From Acidibrevibacterium fodinaquatile (GTDB lineage: Bacteria > Pseudomonadota > Alphaproteobacteria > Acetobacterales > Acetobacteraceae), in the NCBI RefSeq assembly GCF_003352165.1, contig NZ_CP029176.1:1364001-1428000 (forward strand): DNA of 64,000 bases. The letters are read 5' to 3'. The position numbers and the translations under genes were made by a program. Below the pieces are notes generated by a model, which searched no databases, was not told the DNA's origin, and worked only from the letters and a program-made list of their open reading frames with translations. Shown piece by piece: positions 1 through 9,008 of the stretch (its first letter is position 1; each line of letters begins with the position of its first letter).

Positions 1-154
1 TGTCGCGGTCGGGCATGGGCGATCATTACGCGACGGCCGATCTCTCGCAAGCGGGGGCAAGCGGGCGGTTGAAGGGGTGGGTTTTCCGCGCCTATGCTTG
101 CCGCGCCTGTCAAGAAACGCCGCCATCACGAAACCAGCGAGGGAACGCCAATCC

Positions 155-2290
155 ATGACCGATGCCGCACGGCCGCTCTACACCCACGCCCAGCTTCGCC
201 GCCTCCTTGACCCGCAAAGCGTCGCCCTGGTCGGCGCGAGCGAACGCGCGGGGTCATTCGGCGACCGGGTGGCGAGCAATATGGCCGGGTTTCGCGGCCG
301 CCTTCATCTGGTGAATGCCCGCTATCGGGAGATCGGCGGCAAGCCCTGCTATCCCTCGCTCGCCGCCCTGCCCGAGGTGCCGGATTGCGTCGTGAGCGCG
401 GTCGCGCGCGAGGCGGTTGAGCCGGTGCTCGAAGAGGCCGCGTCGCTCGGCGTCGGCGGCGCCGTCGTCTTCGCCTCTGGCTACGCCGAGACCGCGAAAC
501 CCGGGCGCGCCGCCGAGCAGGCGCGGCTTCAGGCGCTGGCGCGCACGCGCGCGATGCCGATTATCGGCCCGAATTGTCTCGGCATCGTGAATTACCTCTC
601 GGGCGCGGCGATGACGTTCTCGGCGGTGCCGCGCCAAGGGGAGGTCGCGCCGCACGCGGTCGGGATCATCAGCCAGTCGGGCGCGCTCGGCTTCGCGCTC
701 GCGCTCGCCGTCGCTCACGGCACCGCGGTGAGCCATGTCCTGACCTCGGGCAATTCCTGCGACGTCGATATGGCCGATTATGTCGCCTATCTCGCCGACG
801 ACCCGGCCTGCCGCGCCATCGCCTGTCTCTTCGAAGGGATGGCCTCACCGCGCCGGCTGCTCGATGCAGCACGCCGCGCCGCCGAGCGCGGCAAGGTGGT
901 GGTCGCGCACAAGATCGCGGTCGGCGAAAGCGGTGCGGCGGCGGCGCTTTCTCATACCGGCTCGCTCGCCGGCTCAGATGCCGCCTATCGCGCCGCCTTC
1001 GCCCGCGCCGGCATCGTCGTCGTCGATCAGTTCGAGGCTTTGATGGAAACCGCCGCGTTTTTCGCGAAGGCGCCGGCCCCGCGCGGCGCCGGCATCGCCG
1101 TCGTTGCGGCCTCTGGCGGGGCCGCGATCATGGCCGCCGACAAGGCCGAAATCCATGGCGTGCCGCTGCCGCAGCCAGCACCCGCAACCCGCGCCGTTCT
1201 CGAAGCGCGCATCCCCGAGTTCGGCTCGCCGCGCAACCCGTGTGACGTCACCGCGCAGGTGCTGACCGATCCCGAAAGCCTCAACGCCTGCGCCAAGGCG
1301 CTGCTCGACGACCCCGCCTATGCCGCGCTCGTGGTGCCCTCGGTCTATGCCTATGAGCCGGTGGTGCGGCGCATTCTGGCGTTCGATGCCTTGGCGGCGA
1401 CGGCGGGGAAATTCGCCTGCACGATTTGGGTCAACGAGCATCTCGAAGGCCCCGGCGCGCGCGAGGCGGAGACCGCCGCTCATACCGCGCTGTTTCGCTC
1501 GACCGATCGCTGCTTCGCCGCCCTCGCCGCGTGGCTCGCGCGGCCGGCGGCGCCGCACGGGCTCACCCCGGCCGAGCGCTTGGTTCCGGCCGCGGTGCGC
1601 GATGAGGTCGCGGCCGCGCTGGCCAAGGAGGGGGGTGCGATCATCGGCGAGGCGCGGGCCAAGGCGCTGCTCGCGCGCTATGGCATTCCGGTGGTCGGCG
1701 AAGTGGGCGCTGATGACGCCGAGGGCGCGGTGGCGGCGGCCGAGCGGCTCGGCTTTCCGGTCGCCCTCAAGGTTGCGGCGCCCGATCTTGCGCACAAGAC
1801 CGAGATCGGTGGGGTGCGGCTTGGTCTTCGCGATGCTGGGGCGGTGCGCGAAGCGGCGGCCGAGGTGCTGGCGGCGGCAAAGCGGGCGGGGGTTGGTGGC
1901 GCTGGGCTCCTGGTGCAGCGGATGATCCCGGCCGGGCTCGAAATCATGCTCGGGGCGCGCGTCGATCCGCTGTTCGGGCCGCTGGTCGTGGTCGGGCTCG
2001 GGGGTGTGTTCGTCGAATTGCTGCACGATAGCGTCGTCGATCTCGCGCCCGTTTCGCTGGCCGGGGCGCGCGCGATGCTCGAGCGGCTGCGCGGGGCAAG
2101 GCTGCTCGATGGGTTTCGCGGCGCGCCGGCAATCGATCGCGACCGGCTGGCTGCCATCATCGCGCGGTTTTCCGAATTCGCCGCCGACCATGCCGCGCAT
2201 TATCGCGAAATCGATCTCAACCCGCTGATCGCCGCCGGGGGCGAGATCGTCGCGGTCGATGCGCTGATCGTCGCGAAAGCGGGCGGGTGA
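155..2290 (+). CDS. Acetate--CoA ligase family protein (NDP-forming acyl-CoA synthetase, fused alpha-beta type)
   Basis: The 711-residue product has the layout of ADP-forming acyl-CoA synthetases and related protein acetyltransferases. An N-terminal CoA-binding Rossmann domain holds VALVGASERAGSFG near residue 23. Two succinyl-CoA-ligase-like domains follow, with the phosphohistidine region LSHTGSLAGSD near residue 266. A C-terminal ATP-grasp domain begins near residue 500 and holds DLAHKTEIGGVRLG near 544. Such enzymes interconvert acyl-CoA plus NDP and free acid plus NTP; the acyl substrate cannot be read from sequence. The frame is open upstream to the window edge, but the ATG at 155 is preceded by GAGGGA at good spacing and starts the conserved part. 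There is no GNAT domain, so it is not a full Pat-type acetyltransferase. Confidence 0.85.
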   Translation: MTDAARPLYTHAQLRRLLDPQSVALVGASERAGSFGDRVASNMAGFRGRLHLVNARYREIGGKPCYPSLAALPEVPDCVVSAVAREAVEPVLEEAASLGVGGAVVFASGYAETAKPGRAAEQARLQALARTRAMPIIGPNCLGIVNYLSGAAMTFSAVPRQGEVAPHAVGIISQSGALGFALALAVAHGTAVSHVLTSGNSCDVDMADYVAYLADDPACRAIACLFEGMASPRRLLDAARRAAERGKVVVAHKIAVGESGAAAALSHTGSLAGSDAAYRAAFARAGIVVVDQFEALMETAAFFAKAPAPRGAGIAVVAASGGAAIMAADKAEIHGVPLPQPAPATRAVLEARIPEFGSPRNPCDVTAQVLTDPESLNACAKALLDDPAYAALVVPSVYAYEPVVRRILAFDALAATAGKFACTIWVNEHLEGPGAREAETAAHTALFRSTDRCFAALAAWLARPAAPHGLTPAERLVPAAVRDEVAAALAKEGGAIIGEARAKALLARYGIPVVGEVGADDAEGAVAAAERLGFPVALKVAAPDLAHKTEIGGVRLGLRDAGAVREAAAEVLAAAKRAGVGGAGLLVQRMIPAGLEIMLGARVDPLFGPLVVVGLGGVFVELLHDSVVDLAPVSLAGARAMLERLRGARLLDGFRGAPAIDRDRLAAIIARFSEFAADHAAHYREIDLNPLIAAGGEIVAVDALIVAKAGG

Positions 2291-2484
2291 GCCGAATGGG
2301 GCGCGGATTTTTCCGCGGCATCGCCGCGCGCGGCCTTGACCGCACCGCGTGCCACGGTCATATCGAGGCTTTCTCCATGATCGCCCGCAGCTGCGGACCG
2401 GGCCCGGGCCGAAAAGATCGACATTTCGATCGATCCTCTGATATCGGTCGTGCCTCGGTCACCGGGATATGAAAGTGCCATGCC

Positions 2485-3075
2485 ATGCCCCTTCCCCTGA
2501 TGCCGAAAGCCACCGCCGTGTGGCTGATCGAAAAAACCGCCCTGACCTTTGAGCAGATCGCCGATTTCTGCGGCCTCCATCCGCTCGAAGTGCAGGCGAT
2601 CGCCGATGGCGAGGTCGCGCAGGGGATCGTCGGTTACGATCCGGTCGCCAATCACCAAGTCACGCTCGAGGAGATCCGCCGCTGCGAGGCCGATCCCACG
2701 GCGCGGCTGACGCTTTTGCCGGTCAGCAACCCGGTGCCGCGCCGTGCCCGCGGGGCCCGTTACACGCCGGTTGCCAAGCGCAATGACCGCCCGGACGCGA
2801 TCGCCTTCCTCTTGCGCAATTTCCCGCAACTCAGCGACGCGCAGATCAGCAAGCTGCTCGGCACCACCAAGGAGACCATCCACAAGGTGCGCGACCGCGC
2901 CCATTGGAACAGCGCCAATATCAAGCCGCGCGATCCGGTGATCCTTGGCCTTTGCAGCCAGACCGATCTGCACGCCATGGTGACGCAGGCCAATGAGCGC
3001 TTGGCGCGGGAAGGGCAAGCGGTGCCGCCGCCGCCCAGCCCCGAGCAGTTGCGAGAGGAAGACGAAGCCGCCTGA
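2485..3075 (+). CDS. trcR: TrcR-type cell cycle transcriptional regulator (DUF1013)
   Basis: The 196-residue cytosolic protein matches the DUF1013 family that alphaproteobacterial annotation calls TrcR. Two helix-turn-helix-like segments are visible. One is LTFEQIADFCGLHPLEV near residues 20-36. The second is LSDAQISKLLGTTKETIHKV near residues 115-134, followed by the family signature RDRAHWNSANIKPRDP. The C-terminal tail is Pro- and Glu-rich. It is monocistronic: about 200 bp of apparently non-coding DNA lies upstream and a strong hairpin follows the stop. The family assignment is firm; the regulatory role is known only from relatives. Confidence 0.85.
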   Translation: MPLPLMPKATAVWLIEKTALTFEQIADFCGLHPLEVQAIADGEVAQGIVGYDPVANHQVTLEEIRRCEADPTARLTLLPVSNPVPRRARGARYTPVAKRNDRPDAIAFLLRNFPQLSDAQISKLLGTTKETIHKVRDRAHWNSANIKPRDPVILGLCSQTDLHAMVTQANERLAREGQAVPPPPSPEQLREEDEAA

Positions 3076-3095
3076 GCGACGCGCCTGCGTCGCTC
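3074..3095 (+). terminator. Perfect 9-bp hairpin after trcR
   Basis: GAGCGACGC and GCGTCGCTC pair perfectly around a 4-nt loop, beginning inside the trcR stop codon. No U tract follows, so this may be a Rho-assisted or mRNA-stabilising hairpin rather than a classical terminator. Confidence 0.45.
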
Positions 3096-3132
3096 GAAGA
3101 TGGGGTCTGATTGGTGATTCTTGTCGGGGGTT

Positions 3133-3306
3133 TTAGTCGAGCGTCTCGCGCAAGCGCTCGATCTGCTCCTTGATTCGTAATTTCTCGAGCTTCAGACGCA
3201 ACAGAGCATCGCTATCGGGTCGTGGACGATGATCTTCTTCGACGATACGCAACTCAAGATCAGCGTGGCGCTCCTTGAGGGCACCGAGGCGTCCATCCAG
3301 ACTCAT
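3133..3306 (-). CDS. DUF465 (YdcH-like) small protein
   Basis: A 57-residue, highly charged peptide starting MSLDGRLGALKERHADLE and continuing as a helical hairpin rich in Arg, Glu and Leu. This is the DUF465/YdcH pattern. The start at 3306 is chosen over one nine codons upstream because it begins the family motif. No enzymatic role is known for the family. A second DUF465 gene lies divergently about 275 bp away on the other strand. Confidence 0.7.
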   Translation of the reverse strand: MSLDGRLGALKERHADLELRIVEEDHRPRPDSDALLRLKLEKLRIKEQIERLRETLD

Positions 3307-3581
3307 GTCGCACTCCTTATGCTTCCAAGCCACATGCTTCTAAGCCGCAGTGAGGAGGCTCGCGCAGCCTCCGCCGCGACCAATTAATCATAGCGCCATC
3401 GGGTGGCCGATTCCACCCCTGATTGCATGACGCGGGCGGCGGCCGGGCAGCGGCGGCGCGCGGGAAGGGCGTGGCGAGCGGGCGGCAAAGCATGATAAAA
3501 GGGCTTTCTAAGCGGGGCTGCCTTGCCGGCGCGGCGTTTGCGCCGCCCGGCGATTGGAGGTGAACAGGTGAATATGAGCCG

Positions 3582-3785
3582 ATGATGAACGACCGCGATT
3601 CCCTGTTGCGCCAACTGCATGAACTGCGCAGCGAACATCGTGATCTCGACACCGTCATCGCCCTTCTGGTCAGCCAGACGGCGACCGACCAACTCCATCT
3701 GCTGCGGTTGAAAAAACGCAAACTGCTTCTAAAAGACGAAATCACCCGCCTTGAAAGCCGCCTCATTCCCGACCAGACGGCGTAA
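3582..3785 (+). CDS. DUF465 (YdcH-like) small protein
   Basis: A 67-residue protein (or 66 from the adjacent second ATG) with [20 protein letters not shown] followed by a basic [16 protein letters not shown] segment. This is the DUF465 helical hairpin pattern. It sits 14 bp before purE, so it may share its transcript. A three-codon micro-ORF (ATG at 3574) overlaps its leader. Function is unknown, as for the whole family. Confidence 0.7.
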   Translation: MMNDRDSLLRQLHELRSEHRDLDTVIALLVSQTATDQLHLLRLKKRKLLLKDEITRLESRLIPDQTA

Positions 3786-3799
3786 CAAACCGCGAGAAC

Positions 3800-4342
3800 A
3801 TGATGATCGATAGTCCCGGCCCAACGCCCGCCGGCCTCGCCCCGAGCGGCGCGCTCGTTGGGGTGATCATGGGGAGCCAGTCGGACTGGCCGACACTCCG
3901 CCATGCGAGCGACACCTTGGCCGCGCTCGGCATCGCCCATGAATGCCGCATCGTCTCCGCCCATCGCACCCCGGACCGGCTCGCCGAATACGCGCGCACC
4001 GCGAGCGCGCGCGGCCTGCGGGTGATCATCGCCGGCGCCGGCGGGGCGGCGCATCTGCCCGGCATGGCCGCCGCCTGGACGGGGCTCCCGGTCCTCGGCG
4101 TGCCGATGGAATCGCAGGCGCTGAAGGGGCTCGATAGCCTGCTCTCGATCGTCCAAATGCCGGCCGGAATCCCGGTCGGAACCCTCGCCATCGGCCGCGC
4201 CGGGGCGGTGAACGCAGCCCTGCTCGCCGCCGCCATCCTCGCGCTCGGCGATGCTGGGCTCGCAGCCCGGCTCGCCGCGTTCCGCGCCGCGCAAACCGAA
4301 AGCGTCGCGACCGCGCCGGTCGACACGCCAGAAGGGACGTAA
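3800..4342 (+). CDS. purE: 5-(carboxyamino)imidazole ribonucleotide mutase PurE
   Basis: PurE class I, 180 residues, cytosolic, converts N5-CAIR to CAIR in de novo purine synthesis. Visible motifs are [16 protein letters not shown] near residue 21 (phosphate binding), SAHRTPDRL near residue 52 with the catalytic His, and a glycine-rich [12 protein letters not shown] segment. The N-terminus carries about 18 extra residues before the fold. purK follows after 9 bp, making the usual purEK operon. Confidence 0.95.
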   Translation: MMIDSPGPTPAGLAPSGALVGVIMGSQSDWPTLRHASDTLAALGIAHECRIVSAHRTPDRLAEYARTASARGLRVIIAGAGGAAHLPGMAAAWTGLPVLGVPMESQALKGLDSLLSIVQMPAGIPVGTLAIGRAGAVNAALLAAAILALGDAGLAARLAAFRAAQTESVATAPVDTPEGT

Positions 4343-4351
4343 AGATAAATC

Positions 4352-5530
4352 ATGGAAGAAAAGTTCTTTTTTGAAAAAAAGAACCAAAAAACTTTTGTCC
4401 CGCTGCCGCCCAACGCCACCATCGGCATCGTCGGTGGCGGCCAGCTTGGGCGGATGAGCGCACTCGCCGCCGCCCGGCTCGGCTATCGTTGCCATATCCT
4501 GACGCCGGAGGAGGACAGCCCGGCGGCGCAGGTTTCGGCGGCGGCGACGGTCGGCGATTACGAGGACCCAGCGGCGCTCCGCGCCTTCGCCAGCGCCGTC
4601 GATGTCATCACCTTCGAATTCGAGAATGTCAGCGCCGCCGGGCTCGAATTGCTGACATCATGCAAGCCGGTGCGCCCCGGCCCGCACGTCTTGCGGATCA
4701 GCCAGGACAGAATCGCGGAAAAAACCTTTCTCAATGAAGAGGCTGGTGTGGCGACCGCGCCCTTCGCGCCGATTGAAACGTTGGATGATCTCCGCGCCGC
4801 CGCCGCCCGGCTCGGCCTGCCGGCGATTTTGAAGACGACGAGGCTAGGCTATGACGGCAAGGGGCAGGCGCGGCTTGCCAGCGAGGCGGATCTCGCCCCG
4901 GCTTTCGCGCGGCTTTCGCCAAAACCGCTGATTCTCGAGGGGTTCGTTGATTTCGCGTGCGAAATCAGCGTCATCGTCGCGCGCGGGGACAACGGCGACA
5001 GCCGCGCTTTCGACGTGGTGGAAAACCGCCATCGCGACCATATCCTCGACCTCACCCTCGCCCCGGCGCCGATCGCACCCCAAACCGCCGCCGCCGCGAG
5101 AGCAATCGCGCTCCGGGTCGCAGACGCGCTCGATCTCGTCGGGCTGCTCGCGGTCGAGATGTTCGTTGACCGTGACGGGCGCGTGCTCGTCAATGAAATC
5201 GCGCCGCGGCCGCATAATTCCGGCCATTGGACCATCGATGCCTGCCCCGCGAGCCAGTTTGAGATGCATATTCGCGCGGTCGCCGGCTTGCCCTTGCCGC
5301 TGGCGGCGCGGCATTCGGACGCGGTGATGAAAAATCTCGTCGGCGCCGAGGAAACCGCGCTCTGGCCGCAGATTCTCGCGACCCAAGGCCTGATCCCGCA
5401 TCTCTACGGGAAGAAAGAGGCCCGCCCGGGGCGAAAAATGGGCCACGTGACCCGGCTTTTCGCCAAGGGCGCGCTGCCCGGCGAGGCGGGGATCGCCTTG
5501 GCGCTCGGCCCGCTCGCGGGCGAGCGCTAG
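4352..5530 (+). CDS. purK: 5-(carboxyamino)imidazole ribonucleotide synthase PurK
   Basis: An ATP-grasp enzyme of 392 residues that makes N5-CAIR from AIR, bicarbonate and ATP for the adjacent PurE. The conserved fold starts at IGIVGGGQLGRM near residue 26; the ATP-grasp core and the NEIAPRPHNSGHWT signature lie further in. The first 16 residues are unusual: MEEKFFFEKKNQKTF is the translation of an AT-rich hairpin repeat also found in five other places in this window. No in-frame start exists between the repeat and the conserved fold, so translation apparently begins just before the repeat. The Shine-Dalgarno match upstream of 4352 is weak. Confidence 0.93.
   Translation: MEEKFFFEKKNQKTFVPLPPNATIGIVGGGQLGRMSALAAARLGYRCHILTPEEDSPAAQVSAAATVGDYEDPAALRAFASAVDVITFEFENVSAAGLELLTSCKPVRPGPHVLRISQDRIAEKTFLNEEAGVATAPFAPIETLDDLRAAAARLGLPAILKTTRLGYDGKGQARLASEADLAPAFARLSPKPLILEGFVDFACEISVIVARGDNGDSRAFDVVENRHRDHILDLTLAPAPIAPQTAAAARAIALRVADALDLVGLLAVEMFVDRDGRVLVNEIAPRPHNSGHWTIDACPASQFEMHIRAVAGLPLPLAARHSDAVMKNLVGAEETALWPQILATQGLIPHLYGKKEARPGRKMGHVTRLFAKGALPGEAGIALALGPLAGER
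4361..4400 (+). repeat. AT-rich hairpin repeat, copy 1 (inside purK)
   Basis: GTTCTTTTTT pairs with AAAAAAGAAC around a 2-nt centre, followed by CAAAAAACTTTTGTCC. The same unit recurs at 30707, 38548 and 50121, with variants at 30777 and 43531. Here it is read through in the purK frame. Confidence 0.85.
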
Positions 5531-5538
5531 CGCCGGGA

Positions 5539-6339
5539 TCAAAAGCCCCAGGCTAGGCCGAGGTGAAACCTGAGGTCGTTGAAATTCGCTTGCGGCACGC
5601 GCGAGTCCGGAAAACCGGCGAATTCGACGGGGCCGCGTTCCAGCGTGGCGTTGGTATAATCGACGCCGCCATAGAGATGGATGTTGCGATAGACCAGATA
5701 GTCAAGGCCAATGCCGGCCTGCCAGAGCGGGCCATCGCCATAGCCGAAATTATAGTTGGCCGGGGTGTTGAGATTGCCGCCCACGGTCTCGGCCCAGCCT
5801 AGCCGGCCGGTCACGACCAGACGTTCGGTGAGCGCGTAATCGCCGCGCAGGCCAAGGCCGACGAAGCCGTTAGTGGTGGTGTTGGTCGCGTTGAAGGCGC
5901 TCGATTGGAGGTCCATGTAGCCGCCCTGGATAAACGGCGTGAGTAGAAATCTGTCGGTGATCAGAACGCCCTTGCCGAGTTCGACATCGAGATCCTCATT
6001 CTGGCGGTTATAGCTGCCGTTGTAAGGCGGCGTGGGGCCGACGGAGCTGGTCCCGTTCGTGTAACTGAATCGCACCGCGGCATAGACATTGCTGATGCCC
6101 CAGAGATCCTTCATCACGCTGGCCTTGGCATCCAGCCCCGGCTCCCAGCCCGAGAGTTCCGGCGACGGCCCATTTGCGGGGAGATACCGATCTTGCTGGT
6201 TTTGCAGCATGACATCGGCGGCGAGGCCGATTTCGTTATTGACGTTGACCACCGGCAAGCTCTGCGCCCGTGCCGCGAGCGGCAGGGAAATGGCGGCGAA
6301 AATGACGGCGTACGCCTTCACGCGGCGAGAGACAGACAT
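5539..6339 (-). CDS. Outer-membrane beta-barrel protein
   Basis: A 266-residue exported protein. The signal peptide ends near LAARAQS; then come alternating amphipathic strands (for example LWQAGIGLDYLVYRNIHLYG) and a terminal aromatic residue (HLGLAWGF), as expected for a barrel inserted by BAM. It resembles small OmpW/opacity-like barrels, but I cannot name a subfamily or a ligand. The start at 6339 is preferred over an ATG 20 codons upstream because it begins the signal peptide. It appears monocistronic. Confidence 0.7.
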   Translation of the reverse strand: MSVSRRVKAYAVIFAAISLPLAARAQSLPVVNVNNEIGLAADVMLQNQQDRYLPANGPSPELSGWEPGLDAKASVMKDLWGISNVYAAVRFSYTNGTSSVGPTPPYNGSYNRQNEDLDVELGKGVLITDRFLLTPFIQGGYMDLQSSAFNATNTTTNGFVGLGLRGDYALTERLVVTGRLGWAETVGGNLNTPANYNFGYGDGPLWQAGIGLDYLVYRNIHLYGGVDYTNATLERGPVEFAGFPDSRVPQANFNDLRFHLGLAWGF

Positions 6340-6447
6340 CGGAGACCTTTCCACGGGAGATCTTTCGGCAATGACGGTGCGGGGACGACGGTCACTCACG
6401 GTAACAGCCTGATTTGGCCGCGGGCAAGGGAGAAAAATCGTGCCGCT

Positions 6448-7227
6448 TCAGTCTTGTCGCTCGAGCCGGCGGCGGAGCGATAGGAGATCGGCCCAGGCGT
6501 CGCGCTTCGCACCGGGCGTGCGCAGCAGATAAGCCGGGTGGTAGGTCGCGAGCGCGGGGATGGGGGCGAGAAGGCCGGGGATTTCGATCTCGCGCCAGGT
6601 GCCACGCAGCCGGGTGATGCCGGCGCTGCCGCCGAGCAGCGCTTTCGCCGCAAGCCCGCCGAGCAGAAGCAAAAGCTTGGGCCTTACCAGCGCGATCTGG
6701 CGATGGAGGAAGGGAAGACACAGCATCACCTCGGCATCGGTCGGGCTGCGGTTGCCGGGCGGGCGCCAGGGGATCAGGTTGGTGATCAGATAATGGTCGC
6801 GGTCGAGCCCGATGCTCGCCAGCATGCGGTCGAGCAACTGGCCGGAGGGGCCGACAAAGGGCTTGCCGATGCGGTCTTCCTCGGCGCCCGGGGCTTCGCC
6901 GATCAGCATCAAGCCGGCGGCGGGGTTGCCGTCATTGAACACCAGGTTGGTCGCGGTTTCACTGAGGCTGCAGCCATCGAACGCGGCGAGCGCGGCGCGC
7001 AATTCATCGAGCGAATGACACGCGGCGGCGAGCGCGGCGGCCCGCGCGGCCGCCGGCGGCAGAACGCCGCTCGCGGGTGCGGCCGGTCGGGGAATTGCCG
7101 GCGACGCGGGCTCGGGCGCGGCCGGGGAGGGCGCGAAATGATCGTGGGGCGTCTCGGCCAGCGCCTCATCGGCGCCCCATTCGAGTTGCAGCCGCAGCGC
7201 GGCGGTGAGCGCCGTTCGAAGATCCAT
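6448..7227 (-). CDS. Uracil-DNA glycosylase, family 4-like
   Basis: The 259-residue product contains the UDG-fold motifs [17 protein letters not shown] near residue 113 and [10 protein letters not shown] near the C-terminus, with [17 protein letters not shown] between them. It removes uracil from DNA to start base excision repair. Family 4 enzymes carry an Fe-S cluster; Cys residues at AACHSL, DGCSL and VMLCLPF fit that, though the ligand set cannot be proved here. The N-terminal 60 residues are a Pro/Ala-rich linker. The start at 7227 lies divergently 64 bp from the ETF-QO gene. Confidence 0.85.
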   Translation of the reverse strand: MDLRTALTAALRLQLEWGADEALAETPHDHFAPSPAAPEPASPAIPRPAAPASGVLPPAAARAAALAAACHSLDELRAALAAFDGCSLSETATNLVFNDGNPAAGLMLIGEAPGAEEDRIGKPFVGPSGQLLDRMLASIGLDRDHYLITNLIPWRPPGNRSPTDAEVMLCLPFLHRQIALVRPKLLLLLGGLAAKALLGGSAGITRLRGTWREIEIPGLLAPIPALATYHPAYLLRTPGAKRDAWADLLSLRRRLERQD

Positions 7228-7291
7228 GCCGGCATTTTGCACAGCCAGCGCCGATCGGCTACACTTTCCCCAGCAGAAAGGAAGATGACGT

Positions 7292-8929
7292 ATGGGTGAG
7301 GAAGATATCGCGCGTGAGAGAATGGATTTCGATGTCGTCATCGTCGGCGGCGGCCCCGCCGGATTGGCGGCGGCGATCCGCCTCAAGCAGCTTGCCCCCG
7401 AGGCGGCGATCTGTCTGGTCGAAAAAGGCAGCGAAATCGGCGCCCATATCCTCTCCGGCGCGGTGATCGAGCCGCGAGCGCTCGCCGAGCTGATCCCAGA
7501 CTGGCAGGCAGAGGGCGCGCCGCTCGTGACCCCAGCCGGCGATGACCGGTTTCTGTTTCTGACCGCTCGCCGTGCGCTCCGTCTGCCGACCCCGCCGCAA
7601 ATGCACAATAGTGGCAATTTCGTCGCGAGCCTCGGCGATCTCTGCCGCTGGCTCGCCGCCCGCGCCGAGGCGCTCGGGGTCGAGATCTATCCCGGCTTTC
7701 CCGCCGCCGCCCTGATCGAGGAGGAGGGGCGCATCGCCGGGGTCATCACCGGTGACATGGGTGTAACCAAATCCGGCGAAAAAGGGCCGAATTATCAGCC
7801 GGGGATGGAGCTGCGCGCGGCCTACACCGTGCTCGCCGAGGGTTGCCGCGGCTCGCTCAGCAAACAGGCGATCGCGCGTTTCGGCCTTAGCGAGGGGGTC
7901 GATCCGCCGACCTTCGCGATCGGGGTCAAGGAATTATGGGAGGTGCCGGCGGAAAACCATCGCCCCGGCGAGATCACCCACACCATCGGCTGGCCCCTTG
8001 ACCGAAGCAGCTATGGCGGCTCGTTCCTCTATCATTTCGGCGCCAATCTCATCTCCTATGGCTTCGTCGTCGGGCTCGATTATCGCAATCCCTGGCTCTC
8101 GCCGTTCGAGGAGATGCAGCGGCTCAAAACCCATCCGGCGATGGTCGGGCATTTCGCCGGCGGGCGGCGGATCAGCTATGGCGCGCGCGCACTGGTCGAG
8201 GGCGGGCTGCAATCCCTGCCCAAGCTCGTTTTCCCCGGCGGGATCCTGATCGGCGACAGTGCCGGCTTCCTCAACGTGCCCAAGATCAAGGGCACGCATA
8301 TGGCGATGAAATCCGGCATGGTGGCGGCCGAGGCGCTGGCGGAGGCGCTGGCCGGCGACCGCCCGGCGGCGCTCGCGCGCTACCCCGAGCGGCTCCGCGC
8401 GAGCTGGCTTTGGGAAGAATTGCGGGGAGCCCGCAATATCCGCCCCGGTTTCGCCCGCTTCGGCCTGTGGGGCGGGCTCGTCAACGCGGCGCTCGATACC
8501 TACGTGCTGCGCGGCCGGGCGCCATGGACGCTGCACCACCCCCACCCCGATCACGCAACGCTGCTTCCCGCCGATCAGGCGCCGCGCATCGCCTATCCGA
8601 AGCCGGACGGAAAGCTCACCTTCGACCGCCTCGCTTCGGTTTTCATCAGCAACACCAATCACGAGGAAGACCAGCCGGCGCATCTCAAGCTTCGTGAGCC
8701 AGAGCGTTGGCAAGCCGTCAATTGGCAGCGCTTTGCTGCACCCGAGAGCCGCTATTGCCCGGCCGGCGTCTATGAAGCGGTCGGGGTCGAGGAGGGCGCG
8801 CCACGCCTTCAGATCAACGCCCAAAACTGCGTCCACTGCAAGACCTGCGACATCAAGGATCCCACCCAGAACATCGACTGGTGCACGCCAGAGGGCGGCG
8901 GCGGCCCGAATTATCCGAGCGGGATGTAG
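7292..8929 (+). CDS. Electron transfer flavoprotein-ubiquinone oxidoreductase
   Basis: ETF-QO, 545 residues, a membrane-associated FAD and 4Fe-4S enzyme that passes electrons from ETF (beta-oxidation, amino-acid catabolism) to ubiquinone. The FAD site [17 protein letters not shown] lies near residue 14, and [19 protein letters not shown] is near residue 325. The C-terminal cluster domain has [19 protein letters not shown] near residue 515. Length is normal for the family. An AGGA box precedes the ATG. An acyl-CoA dehydrogenase-like gene at the far end of the window would be a plausible upstream donor system, but the two genes are not linked. Confidence 0.95.
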   Translation: MGEEDIARERMDFDVVIVGGGPAGLAAAIRLKQLAPEAAICLVEKGSEIGAHILSGAVIEPRALAELIPDWQAEGAPLVTPAGDDRFLFLTARRALRLPTPPQMHNSGNFVASLGDLCRWLAARAEALGVEIYPGFPAAALIEEEGRIAGVITGDMGVTKSGEKGPNYQPGMELRAAYTVLAEGCRGSLSKQAIARFGLSEGVDPPTFAIGVKELWEVPAENHRPGEITHTIGWPLDRSSYGGSFLYHFGANLISYGFVVGLDYRNPWLSPFEEMQRLKTHPAMVGHFAGGRRISYGARALVEGGLQSLPKLVFPGGILIGDSAGFLNVPKIKGTHMAMKSGMVAAEALAEALAGDRPAALARYPERLRASWLWEELRGARNIRPGFARFGLWGGLVNAALDTYVLRGRAPWTLHHPHPDHATLLPADQAPRIAYPKPDGKLTFDRLASVFISNTNHEEDQPAHLKLREPERWQAVNWQRFAAPESRYCPAGVYEAVGVEEGAPRLQINAQNCVHCKTCDIKDPTQNIDWCTPEGGGGPNYPSGM

Positions 8930-8930
8930 C

Positions 8931-8948
8931 GCGGGCGGCTTTGCCCGC
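8931..8948 (+). terminator. GC hairpin after the ETF-QO gene
   Basis: GCGGGC and GCCCGC pair around GGCTTT directly after the stop codon. There is no clear U tract; it is a weak terminator candidate. Confidence 0.3.
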
Positions 8949-9008
8949 TTGACGGCATGTCGGCTGCCGATTAGATGCGAATAAATCGCAATTGCAAATG
9001 GTGCCGCC

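Noticed and set aside
3-158. Open frame from the left edge ending at TGA overlapping the acyl-CoA synthetase ATG
   Set aside because: It could be the 3' end of an upstream gene, but 51 codons without a recognisable motif do not support a call.
2287-2472. A 61-codon GTG-started frame after the acyl-CoA synthetase gene
   Set aside because: No recognisable features and ordinary composition; most likely a chance frame in the spacer before trcR.
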